The position numbers and the translations under genes were made by a program. A stretch of DNA of 64,000 bases from Asanoa iriomotensis (lineage in GTDB: Bacteria; Actinomycetota; Actinomycetes; Mycobacteriales; Micromonosporaceae). Positions 8,991-16,616 of this stretch are shown here, piece after piece. The notes under the pieces were generated by a model. It worked only from the letters and a program-made list of their open reading frames with translations, made no database searches and had not been told where the DNA came from. Within the stretch, counting starts at the first letter, position 1; each line of letters starts with the position of its first letter. The stretch spans positions 1-64,000 of the forward strand of contig NZ_BONC01000024.1 in the NCBI RefSeq assembly GCF_016862515.1, read 5' to 3'.

Positions 8991-9895
8991 ACCAGGCCAT
9001 GGATCACATCGAGCGCCATCTCGACCAGGCTGTCGACGTGGCGGAGCTGGCCCGCATCGCGGCGACGTCGGAGTACCACCTGCGCCGGATGTTCTCGGCG
9101 CTGGCGGGCCTACCGCTCTCGGAGTATGTCCGGCGCCGCCGGCTCACTCTCGCGGGCGCGGAAGTGCTCGCGGGGCGTGCGACGCTGCTGGAGATCGCGG
9201 TGCGCTACGGCTACAGCTCGGGCGAGGCGTTCGCGCGGGCGTTCCGTGCCATGCACGGCGTCGGACCGGGCGAGGCCCGGCGCACCGGCGCGGCGCTCAA
9301 CTCCCAGTCCCGGATGGCCTTCCGCCTCACCATCGAGGGTGGCAGCAGCATGCGGTACCGCGTCGTGGACAGGGCGGGCTTCACCGTGGTCGGCTTCAAG
9401 ACCCGGGTGCCGCTGGTGCACGCGGGGCCGAACCAGGCGATCATCGACTTCGTCCGCGGGATCGACCCACGAACCTTGGAGCGCCTGGAGAAGCTGTCGG
9501 ACGGGGAGCCGCACGGCATCGTCTCGGTCTGCGACGGCTTGGACGCGAACCGCGCCGAGGGCACGGACCTCGACTACCACTACGGCGTGATCACCTCCGC
9601 GGCCGCGCTGGAGGGCACGACCACGTTGGCCGTCCCGGCCGGCACCTGGGCGGTCTTCACCACCTCGGGGCCGGCACCGCAGGCCATCCAGGAGCTGTGG
9701 CGGGACGTGTTCACCGAATGGTTCCCGTCGAACCCGTACCGCAGCCGCACCGGTCCCGAGATCCTGCGCACCCAGCTGTCACCGGACAAGACCGAGGCCG
9801 ACGCCGAACTGTGGCTCCCGGTGGAGCCCGAGCGTCAGGCGCGTGATTCGGTGCCGGGGCCTAGGACGTACTCGAGCAGGACCGCGCGCACGTAG
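8975..9895 (+). CDS. AraC-family regulator with GyrI-like effector domain
   Basis: A 306-residue Rob/SoxS-type regulator. Two helix-turn-helix motifs lie in residues 1-105 (HLDQAVDVAELARIAATSEY and the ATLLEIAVRYGYSSGEAFAR region). A GyrI-like/effector-binding domain spans about 115-290 and should bind a small hydrophobic ligand. The start overlaps the 2OG oxygenase, so the pair is probably one unit. The last about 20 residues (from EPERQARDS) look unconserved and run 61 bases into the convergent lipoprotein gene, which could reflect loss of an earlier stop. Confidence 0.88.
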   Translation: MLDRLNQAMDHIERHLDQAVDVAELARIAATSEYHLRRMFSALAGLPLSEYVRRRRLTLAGAEVLAGRATLLEIAVRYGYSSGEAFARAFRAMHGVGPGEARRTGAALNSQSRMAFRLTIEGGSSMRYRVVDRAGFTVVGFKTRVPLVHAGPNQAIIDFVRGIDPRTLERLEKLSDGEPHGIVSVCDGLDANRAEGTDLDYHYGVITSAAALEGTTTLAVPAGTWAVFTTSGPAPQAIQELWRDVFTEWFPSNPYRSRTGPEILRTQLSPDKTEADAELWLPVEPERQARDSVPGPRTYSSRTART

Positions 9896-11046
9896 CGCGG
9901 CTCGGTGGGGAGAGCGGCATGGCCAGCCGCGAACATCAGACTGCTGCCCGGTGTCCCGGTGATCCCGTGCAGGCTCATCCCGATCGCGTCCGGCGGTTGC
10001 GGCGCGGGTTGGCCGACCCACGCGCCGGCGCTGAAGGCGGCCAGACCCGTGCTCGGCGCGGTGGTGTTCTCGATCAACCACGGCCGCCCGGCCGGGTCGG
10101 TGGCCACGTCGGGCAGCAGGCCACCCGGCGCGTCGCGGAGCACGTCGAAGGATCCAGCGGCGCCGCGTACGGCCAGGCCGTGATCGCCGACCGCCCACAG
10201 CTCCGCGGACGAGCGCCCGCCGAGCGCGTTGAACGAGGTCTCCTGCTCGTTGATGCCCACCTGGACCGTGCGCCAGCCTGATCCGTTCCAATGGAACAGC
10301 AGCGGGCCCTTGAAGCCTTTCCACGCGCCGTTGCCGGCGGCCCAGACGTCGTTCGGGCCGAAGGCCTTGATGGCGGTGAAGGTGCAGAAGTTCGGCATGC
10401 CGCCGAAGGACGTGCCGCCGCTGCGGCATTCGGCGGGCGACTGGTGGGCCCGCCAGCCCGTGCCGTCCCACTGCTCGATGACCACGTCACTCTGGTGGTT
10501 GCCGACCAGCCACGTCTGTCCATTCCCCACGGTGAGACCGGTGATCAGCGAGTAGTCCTCGTTGACGCGCCGCGGCAACGACACCTCGCGCCAGGCCGTC
10601 CCGTCGAAGTGGAAGACGTGCGCCTCCTGGTCCTCCGGCGTCGGGGCGGCCTTGTTGCCGACCACCCAGACGTTTGCCGGCGAGTCGGCCGCGACCAGCT
10701 CGAACCCGCCGTACCACCCGATCTGCGGCAACGCCGCCCGGTCCCAGCGCGTCCCGTCCCACTCGAGGACCAGCGGGACGCCGGTGTCGTCGGGCTTCTC
10801 GGGCGAGTAGGCCTCCCGACCGACCGCCCACGCGTGCGTGGCGTCGACCGACGCGACGTCCCACAGCACGTTGCTGGGCCCGCGCAGCTCCGGCAACGTC
10901 GCCAACCGCCACACGGGCGGCGGAGCGGTGATGACGGTGGGCGTGGGCGAGGCGCCGGACGGTTCCGCTGGCCCGGCCGTGGTGCCTTCGCCCGTGCACC
11001 CGGAGAGCAGCAGGACAACCGCCAATGCCAGGGCGACCTTACGCAT
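9835..11046 (-). CDS. Secreted lipoprotein with beta-propeller-like repeats
   Basis: A 403-residue lipoprotein. Signal peptide MRKVALALAVVLLLSGC ends in a lipobox with Cys17 and is followed by a Thr/Pro/Ala linker. The rest carries recurring blades ending in motifs such as LEWDGTRWDRAALP, FHFDGTAWREVSLP, EQWDGTGWRAHQSP and FHWNGSGWRTVQV, with intervening VWVVGN / TWLVGN / DVWAAGN strands. This is the pattern of Kelch/YCF48-like propellers. No catalytic residues are evident, so a binding or scaffold role outside the cell is likely. The start is the ATG before the signal peptide; a 47-codon upstream extension is not plausible. Its 3' end overlaps the AraC gene. Confidence 0.8.
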   Translation of the reverse strand: MRKVALALAVVLLLSGCTGEGTTAGPAEPSGASPTPTVITAPPPVWRLATLPELRGPSNVLWDVASVDATHAWAVGREAYSPEKPDDTGVPLVLEWDGTRWDRAALPQIGWYGGFELVAADSPANVWVVGNKAAPTPEDQEAHVFHFDGTAWREVSLPRRVNEDYSLITGLTVGNGQTWLVGNHQSDVVIEQWDGTGWRAHQSPAECRSGGTSFGGMPNFCTFTAIKAFGPNDVWAAGNGAWKGFKGPLLFHWNGSGWRTVQVGINEQETSFNALGGRSSAELWAVGDHGLAVRGAAGSFDVLRDAPGGLLPDVATDPAGRPWLIENTTAPSTGLAAFSAGAWVGQPAPQPPDAIGMSLHGITGTPGSSLMFAAGHAALPTEPRYVRAVLLEYVLGPGTESRA

Positions 11047-11087
11047 GGCGCCGATGGTCGCAGAGCCCGGCCACCGTCGCCGCCCCG

Positions 11088-11549
11088 TTACGTCAGGCGG
11101 TCTGCCAGGTACGCCTGGCCCGGTGTGCCGGCCAGCGGGGACGCGTCCGTGTAGCGGACCTCGTACGAGCGTTCCGTGAACCGCCAACCGTCCGCCGTCC
11201 GGCGGTAACGGTCGTGGTAGATGGCGTAGTTGACGTGCGACGTGCCGTCCCTGAGGCGCCCGAGCTCGTGCATATGCGCCCGCCCCGACGCCTCCTCCCC
11301 CGTGACCGTCAGAGCCCCCTGGTGCGTGTTCTGGATGAAGAACTCCCAGAACCCCTGCAGCCGCTCGATCCCCGCCCGGATAGCGTCGCGGCCGACCAGC
11401 TCAACCCCCGCGTCCGGGATCCGCACCACCGCGTCCGGTGTGAACAGTGACGCGAAGCGGTCGTAGTCGCGCATGAACCCCGCGTCCGTGTACTCCGCCC
11501 GCAGCGCTTCGATCGAAACCCGGTCCGCGATTGCCTGGAAATCAGTCAT
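11088..11549 (-). CDS. SnoaL-like (NTF2-fold) protein
   Basis: A 153-residue single-domain protein of the SnoaL-like/NTF2 superfamily: the early segment VSIEALRAEYTDAGFMRDYD, a FTPDAVVRIPDAG strand, then H-rich strands (QGALTVTGEEASGRAHMHEL) and a closing WRFTERSYEVRY. Members are polyketide cyclases, isomerases, dehydratases or simple binding proteins; the reaction cannot be assigned. It is divergent from an ECF41 sigma factor whose own C-terminal domain has the same fold, so it is a good candidate target gene of that sigma. The upstream frame has no matching sequence, so the start is at MTDFQAIADRV. Confidence 0.8.
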   Translation of the reverse strand: MTDFQAIADRVSIEALRAEYTDAGFMRDYDRFASLFTPDAVVRIPDAGVELVGRDAIRAGIERLQGFWEFFIQNTHQGALTVTGEEASGRAHMHELGRLRDGTSHVNYAIYHDRYRRTADGWRFTERSYEVRYTDASPLAGTPGQAYLADRLT

Positions 11550-11584
11550 ACCCGGTACGACGACGCCCCGCCCGGGAATGTCAG

Positions 11585-11611
11585 GCTCACAGACAAGGCC
11601 CCTGTCTCGTC
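11585..11611 (+). promoter_or_regulatory. Candidate ECF41-type promoter
   Basis: The segment GCTCACA, a 16-base spacer, then CGTC lies 30 bases before the sigma-factor start. As I recall it, the published ECF41 promoter consensus is TGTCACA-N16-CGTC. Five of seven upstream positions, the spacer and all four downstream positions match. Autoregulation is inferred. Confidence 0.4.
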
Positions 11612-11640
11612 GGAAGAGCAAGGACGAGGGGAGACACACG

Positions 11641-12516
11641 ATGGCGGACCTGAGCGAGATCATGAGCGAGCGGCGGCAGCTGATCAACCTCGCGTACCGG
11701 ATGCTCGGCTCCCTGGCCGACGCCGAGGACGTCGTGCAGGAGACCTATGCCCGTTGGTACGCCCTGTCCCGCCAGCAACAGGAGGCGATCGACACACCGG
11801 CGGCCTGGCTGACCACCGTGGCGAGTCGCATCTGTCTCGACCAGCTCAAGTCGGCCCGGGCCAGGCGCGAGCGCTATGTCGGCGAGTGGATTCCCGAGCC
11901 CCTGCCCGAGGACACCGGCATCGTCGACCCGGCGGACCGAATCACGCTAGACGAGTCGGTCAGCATGGCCTTCCTCGTGGTCCTGGACTCGATGACGCCG
12001 GCCGAGCGGGTCGCGTTCGTGCTCCACGACGTGTTCCGCTACCCGTTCGACGAGGTCGGTCAGATCGTCGGCCGGTCGACCGCCGCCTGCCGCCAGCTCG
12101 CCTCTTCGGCCCGCAAGCGGGTCCGCGACGCCCAGCCGCCGACGACGCCCGACGCCGCCCGGCGGGCCGGTGTGGTGCGGGAGTTCAAGCAGGCCTGGGA
12201 GGCCCGCGACATCAAGGCCCTGGTCGGGCTGCTCGACCCGGAGACCACCGCGGTCGCCGACGGCGGCGGCCTGGTCAGCGCCGCGCCGCACCCGATCGTC
12301 GGCGCCGAGGAGATCGCGCGCTACTTCGTCGACCTGGCCCTGCGGGCGCCGGATCTAGAGCTCGTCGAGCGCACGGTCAACGGCCAGCCCGGCCTGGTCG
12401 TGCAGCAGCACGGCGAGCTCGGCGCGGTGATCGCGTTCGAGCTGGCGGGCGACCGGATCACGCACCTCTGGGCCGTGCGGAACCCGGAGAAGCTGCGCCC
12501 CTGGCGATCCGCATGA
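11641..12516 (+). CDS. ECF41-family RNA polymerase sigma factor (SigJ-like)
   Basis: A 291-residue sigma factor. Region 2 (LINLAYRMLGSLADAEDVVQ) lies in residues 15-80 and region 4 (PAERVAFVLHDVFRYPFDEV) in about 110-165. A fused SnoaL-like C-terminal domain spans about 175-290 and contains the DGGG motif (VADGGGLVSAAP) characteristic of group ECF41. In this group the C-terminal domain replaces an anti-sigma factor and tunes activity. A GAGGGGAGA ribosome site precedes the ATG. The divergent SnoaL protein is the likely target. The 3' end overlaps the convergent LysR gene by 59 bases. Confidence 0.92.
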   Translation: MADLSEIMSERRQLINLAYRMLGSLADAEDVVQETYARWYALSRQQQEAIDTPAAWLTTVASRICLDQLKSARARRERYVGEWIPEPLPEDTGIVDPADRITLDESVSMAFLVVLDSMTPAERVAFVLHDVFRYPFDEVGQIVGRSTAACRQLASSARKRVRDAQPPTTPDAARRAGVVREFKQAWEARDIKALVGLLDPETTAVADGGGLVSAAPHPIVGAEEIARYFVDLALRAPDLELVERTVNGQPGLVVQQHGELGAVIAFELAGDRITHLWAVRNPEKLRPWRSA

Positions 12517-13366
12517 ACCTGCGGGCGATCGGTCCCAGCGGTCGGTCGGTGGCGGTCGCGAGGGCGATGTCGTACGCCGGCCGGTCGCCCCGCACCCGCA
12601 CGAACCGCAGGTCCTCGGTCTGCTCGGCGAACGAGCGCGGGATGAACGCGACACCGAGCCCGAGCCGGACCAGGTCGACGATCGTCGAAAGGTCATTCAT
12701 CTGTACGGTGATCCGCCGGGTCAGGCCCGCCGCCCCGTAGGCCCGGTCGACCGCACTGCGCACGCCCCAGCCCGGCGGGAACTCGATGAACGCCTCGCCG
12801 GCGAGGTCGGCGAGGTCGACCTCGTCGTCGGGCAGCGGATGGTCGGGCAGGCACGCCAGCACCACCTCCTCGCTGGCCAGCACCTGCTGGTCGATGCCCG
12901 GCACCGGGCCGTGGGTGAGCACGACGGCCAGCTCCAGCGATCCCTCGCGCAGGCGCTCCAGGTGGTCGAGGGTGCCGCGCGGGCCCGGCGCGCTCAGCCA
13001 CAGCTCGACGCCGGGCAGTTCGGCGCGGAACGTGACCAGCGCCTCGCGTACCCGACCAGGGGTCAGGTTGTAGAGAATGCCCAGCCGCAGCCGGCCGCGG
13101 AGGCCCTGACCCACCTGCGTCACCGTCTCCCGGGCGGCCTCGACGGCCGCGAGGATGCGCAGGGCCTCCGGCAGCAGCGCGTGGCCCGCCTCGGTCAGCT
13201 CGACCCGCTGGGTGGTGCGGTCGAGCAGCGTCGTGCCGAGGTCGCGTTCCAGCGCCCGGATCGCGGTCGAGACGCCGGACTGGGCGGTGTGCAGCTTCGC
13301 GGCGGCGCGGGTGAAGCTGCGCTCCTCGGCGACCGTCGTGAAGACCTCGAGCTTGCGGATGTCCAC
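12458..13366 (-). CDS. LysR-family transcriptional regulator
   Basis: A 302-residue LysR-type regulator with a winged helix at residues 1-60 (KLEVFTTVAEERSFTRAAAK, then QSGVSTAIRALERDLGTTLL) and a periplasmic-binding-like effector domain from about 88. It is divergent from an MFS transporter that overlaps an amidohydrolase, so it probably senses the substrate of that pathway. The GTG at VDIRKLEVF is preferred because LysR proteins normally begin there; an ATG 11 codons upstream is possible but lies in the AT-rich promoter. A 6-8-6 palindrome in the intergenic region is a plausible operator. Confidence 0.88.
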   Translation of the reverse strand: MDIRKLEVFTTVAEERSFTRAAAKLHTAQSGVSTAIRALERDLGTTLLDRTTQRVELTEAGHALLPEALRILAAVEAARETVTQVGQGLRGRLRLGILYNLTPGRVREALVTFRAELPGVELWLSAPGPRGTLDHLERLREGSLELAVVLTHGPVPGIDQQVLASEEVVLACLPDHPLPDDEVDLADLAGEAFIEFPPGWGVRSAVDRAYGAAGLTRRITVQMNDLSTIVDLVRLGLGVAFIPRSFAEQTEDLRFVRVRGDRPAYDIALATATDRPLGPIARRFMRIARGAASPGSARPRGA

Positions 13367-13397
13367 GGAGCCAATTATTCCAAGATCCGATAAACAC

Positions 13398-13417
13398 ATC
13401 CAAACTTGATGTTGGAT
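13398..13417. promoter_or_regulatory. Candidate LysR operator
   Basis: ATCCAA and TTGGAT, perfect six-base inverted arms with an eight-base spacer, sit in the AT-rich divergent region between the LysR gene and the MFS transporter. The geometry fits a LysR-type box (T-N11-A-like). Confidence 0.5.
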
Positions 13418-13447
13418 CCCGATGGATCACCTGGTCAGACTCGGCTC

Positions 13448-14635
13448 ATGCCCCGCACCACCCACCGCGCCGGCTTCGCCCTGGTCGCCCTCGCCTACGC
13501 CGCCACCACCACGGGCGGCTCGGTGCCGACCCCGCTCTACGTCCTCTATCAGCACCGCGACCATTTCGGTACGACCATGATCAGCGTTGTTTTCGCTGTG
13601 TACGTCGTCGGCGTGGTCGCGGGTCTGCTCGTCGCGGGCGCCCACGCCGACCGGCTGCGGCGGCGCCCGGTGCTCGGCGCGGCACTGGCCCTGCAACTGC
13701 TCGCCTGCGCGGTGTTCCTGGCCTGGCCGGACCTGCCCGGCCTGCTGACCGCGCGGGTGTTCTCCGGGCTGTCCGTCGGCCTGCTGTCCGGCCCCGCCAC
13801 CGCCTACCTGATCGAGCTGCGCCGGCGGGCCGCGCCGGACGGCGACCCGCGGCAGGCGGAGGTCGTCGCCACCGCGGCCAACCTCGGCGGCATCGCGGCC
13901 GGCCCGCTGCTGTCGGGCGTGCTCGCCGAGTGGGCTCCCGCGCCTCTGCACCTGCCGTACATCGTGATCGGGATCGTCCTCGCGGCGGCCGCCGTGCTGC
14001 TGGCCGCGGTGCCGGAGACCGCCACGCCGTCCGGCGGGCCCGCCGCCCGCCCGCTGGCGTTGGTGGGCGAGCGGCGCTTCGTCGCCTCCTGCCTCGGCGG
14101 CCTCGTGGCGTTCGCGATGTTCGGTGTGTTCAGCGCGCTGAGCCCGACCTTCCTGTCGGGCATCCTCGGCTACCGGTCGCACGCGCTGGCCGGGCTGGTC
14201 GCCTTCCTCGGGCTCGGCGCCGGCGCCGCCGCTCAGGTCGGGCTGCGCCGGCTGCCGCCCCGGCCCGCCGTGGCCGCCTCCGCAGCGACGATGCCCGTCG
14301 GTCTGGGCCTCATCCTGCTCGGGGTCTGGGTCGGCTCGCTGAGCGCGTTCGTCACGGGCGGCGCGGTCACCGGTGCCGCCGCGGGCCTGCTGCTGCGCGC
14401 CTGCCTGACCACCGTGGTGCAGCTCAGCCCACTCGACCGCCGAGCCGGGACGCTGGCCACCTTCTTCGTCACCGGGTACGCCGGGCTGGCCCTGCCGGTG
14501 ATCGGGCTCGGCGTGCTCAGCGAGGTCGCCGGCACCCGCGCGGCGCTGACCGGGTTCGCGCTGGCCGGCCTTCTTGCCCTGGTCGCCGTCGCAGCCGTCC
14601 GGTTGCGGCCTGACTCATTGTTGGAGATCCCATGA
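13448..14635 (+). CDS. Major facilitator superfamily transporter
   Basis: A 395-residue membrane protein with about 12 hydrophobic helices. The DRLRRRPVLG loop after helix 2 is the MFS motif A, and a charged central loop (ETATPSGGPAARPLALVGERR) divides the two halves. It is probably a drug:proton or metabolite exporter-like MFS member. The start is at MPRTTHRAGF; the 14 codons before it in frame are unlike the family. Its TGA overlaps the amidohydrolase ATG (ATGA), so the two are coupled, which suggests that the substrate or product of the deaminase-like enzyme is transported. Confidence 0.88.
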   Translation: MPRTTHRAGFALVALAYAATTTGGSVPTPLYVLYQHRDHFGTTMISVVFAVYVVGVVAGLLVAGAHADRLRRRPVLGAALALQLLACAVFLAWPDLPGLLTARVFSGLSVGLLSGPATAYLIELRRRAAPDGDPRQAEVVATAANLGGIAAGPLLSGVLAEWAPAPLHLPYIVIGIVLAAAAVLLAAVPETATPSGGPAARPLALVGERRFVASCLGGLVAFAMFGVFSALSPTFLSGILGYRSHALAGLVAFLGLGAGAAAQVGLRRLPPRPAVAASAATMPVGLGLILLGVWVGSLSAFVTGGAVTGAAAGLLLRACLTTVVQLSPLDRRAGTLATFFVTGYAGLALPVIGLGVLSEVAGTRAALTGFALAGLLALVAVAAVRLRPDSLLEIP

Positions 14636-16008
14636 CCACCACCATCATCCGCGGCGCGCACGTCGTCACCATGGACGACGAACTCGGTGACCTGCGCCGC
14701 GCGGACATCCGCGTGGTCGACGGCGAGATCAGTGCTCTCGGCACCGATCTCGCCGTCGAACCCGGCGCGACGGTCATCGACGCGGCCGGAAAGGTGGCGC
14801 TGCCGGGACTCGTCGACTCGCACCGGCACGTGTGGCAGGGCGCGATCGGCGGCGCGGCCGGCGGCCAGTCCCTCGGCGGCTACTTCGGCGTGGTGCTCGG
14901 CGCGCTGGTCGACAAGTACTCGCCCGAGGATGTCTACGCCGGCGTGCTGTGGGGCGCGTTGAAGGCGCTCAACGCGGGCATCACCACGGTCGCCGACTGG
15001 TCCCACATCGTCACGACGCCGGCACACGCCGACGAGAACGTGCGGGCGCTGCGAGACTCGGGCATCCGCGCGGTGTTCCTCTATGGACCGCCGGTCGGCC
15101 AGGGCGTCGTGAAGTGGTTCGTCGAAAGCACCGAGCCTCACCCCGACGACGTGCGCCGGATGCGCGCGGAACTGGGCGACGACAGCGCGCTGGTCACCAT
15201 GGGCCTGGCCCTGCGCGGCCCGGAGTTCGCCTCACCGTCGACGACGGCACACGACTTCGGGTTGGCGCGCGAACTCGGCGTGCCGATCAGCATGCATTCC
15301 GGGATCCCCGGCTACCTGCGGAAATACCGGACGATCGACACGCTGAAGCGGCTGGACCTGCTCGGCCCGGACGTGCATCACGCACACGGCGCCCAGTTCA
15401 GCGACGACGACCTGCGCCGGATCGCCGCGACCGGCGGTGCGGTCACCCCGTGCCCGACGATCGACATGACGATGGCGATGGGCACGTTCCCGCTCGTGGG
15501 CCGCGCCCTGTCGCACGGCCTGCTGCCGTCGTTCGGCACCGACACGATCGCCGGTTCGGGTGCGGACCTGTTCAGTGAGATGCGTCTCGCACTCGCCGCG
15601 GAGCGGGCGCGGGCCAATGCCGCCGCGCTGGAGCGGGACGAGCCGCCGTCCACCGTGGAGCTCGACCAGCGCGACGTGCTCCGGTTCGCCACCGTCGGCG
15701 GCGCGGCGGCGTGGGGCATGCAGGACCGGATCGGCACGCTGCGGCCGGGCAAGCGGGCCGACATCATCCTCGTGGACGTCTCGGGGCCGCATCTGACGCC
15801 CTTGAACGATCCTGCGACGACTCTCGTGCTCAACGCGGGCTCGTCCGATGTGGATACGGTGCTGGTCGACGGTGTGGTGGTCAAGCGCGGTGGGCGGCTG
15901 GTCGGGCCGTTGGCGGAGCAGGCGCGGGAGCTGATCGAGTCGTCCCGGCTGCGGGTGCTCGGCCGCGCCAACCTCGCCGACGCCCTCGGGCCTTCGTGGG
16001 CGGTCTAG
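14632..16008 (+). CDS. Amidohydrolase (cytosine/guanine deaminase-like metal hydrolase)
   Basis: A 458-residue TIM-barrel amidohydrolase. DSHRHVWQG provides the H-x-H metal site near residue 64, SMHSGIPG the next His, HAHGAQFSDDD a further ligand, and SFGTDTIAGSG the catalytic Asp. These fit the ATZ/TRZ and cytosine-deaminase branch, which removes amino or halide groups from heterocycles. The N- and C-terminal strands form the usual small beta-sandwich (GTLRPGKRADIILVDV). Four-base overlap with the MFS gene and a divergent LysR regulator indicate a small catabolic or salvage operon. The exact substrate cannot be named. Confidence 0.87.
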   Translation: MTTTIIRGAHVVTMDDELGDLRRADIRVVDGEISALGTDLAVEPGATVIDAAGKVALPGLVDSHRHVWQGAIGGAAGGQSLGGYFGVVLGALVDKYSPEDVYAGVLWGALKALNAGITTVADWSHIVTTPAHADENVRALRDSGIRAVFLYGPPVGQGVVKWFVESTEPHPDDVRRMRAELGDDSALVTMGLALRGPEFASPSTTAHDFGLARELGVPISMHSGIPGYLRKYRTIDTLKRLDLLGPDVHHAHGAQFSDDDLRRIAATGGAVTPCPTIDMTMAMGTFPLVGRALSHGLLPSFGTDTIAGSGADLFSEMRLALAAERARANAAALERDEPPSTVELDQRDVLRFATVGGAAAWGMQDRIGTLRPGKRADIILVDVSGPHLTPLNDPATTLVLNAGSSDVDTVLVDGVVVKRGGRLVGPLAEQARELIESSRLRVLGRANLADALGPSWAV

Positions 16009-16021
16009 CTCGACCTCGGTC

Positions 16022-16549
16022 CTAGCCCGTTGGTCGCAGGCCGGCGAAGACGATGGCGAGCGTGCGGCGCTGCAGGTCGGGTGACCAGCCGCCGTGCAGG
16101 GCGCCCTGGGTGATGCTGGTCAGCAGAGCCATCGTCTCGGCCGTGCCCACCTCGGCGCGGACGGTGCCGGCCCGCTGACCCGCCGCCAGCAGGCCCGCGA
16201 CGGCGTCGGTGAAGCCGCGCAGCGGCTCGTCCACCGCGAGCCCGAGCAGTTCGACAACGGCCCGTTTGGCCGCCGCCTGGGCGACGAGGTGCTCGAAGAA
16301 CCGGAAGAGCGCTGCGCCGGGATCCGCTGCGGTCAGCGCGTCCACCTGTGCGTGCAGGCGGTCGAGCAGGTCCTTCATGACGGCCCGGAGCAGGTCGTCC
16401 TTTGTGGGGAAGTGCCGGAACACCGTGCCGACGGCGACGCCGGCCCGGCTGGCCACCTCTTCGGTCGACCCGGCCGCGCCACGCTCGGCGAACACCGCCT
16501 CGGCGGCGGCCAGGATGCGCGCCCGGTTACGCGCGGCGTCGGCCCGCAC
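16022..16549 (-). CDS. TetR-family transcriptional regulator
   Basis: A 175-residue TetR repressor. The helix-turn-helix is at residues 5-50 (RILAAAEAVFAERGAAGSTE followed by the VGTVFRHFPTKDDLL region) and the ligand domain follows. The GTG start is chosen because VRADAARNRARILAAA is where TetR proteins normally begin, and because a TATAGT hexamer lies seven bases upstream, a leaderless arrangement. It is divergent from the repeat-tailed membrane protein, which is the natural target. The longest open frame extends 59 codons upstream through that neighbour's promoter and start and is not believable. Confidence 0.85.
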   Translation of the reverse strand: MRADAARNRARILAAAEAVFAERGAAGSTEEVASRAGVAVGTVFRHFPTKDDLLRAVMKDLLDRLHAQVDALTAADPGAALFRFFEHLVAQAAAKRAVVELLGLAVDEPLRGFTDAVAGLLAAGQRAGTVRAEVGTAETMALLTSITQGALHGGWSPDLQRRTLAIVFAGLRPTG

Positions 16550-16556
16550 GACCCGG

Positions 16557-16562
16557 ACTATA
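16557..16562 (-). promoter_or_regulatory. TATAGT -10 box for leaderless tetR transcript
   Basis: TATAGT ends seven bases before the GTG of the TetR gene, so transcription would begin at or next to the start codon. No clear -35. Confidence 0.5.
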
Positions 16563-16602
16563 GATGGCCCGAACGGAGGAACCGGCGCGCCACGGCAGCC
16601 CG

Positions 16603-16608
16603 TAGGTT
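16603..16608 (+). promoter_or_regulatory. TAGGTT -10 box before the repeat-tailed membrane protein
   Basis: TAGGTT ends eight bases before the ATG, with no ribosome site between, consistent with a leaderless or very short leader transcript. Confidence 0.4.
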
Positions 16609-16616
16609 GGCGAGCC

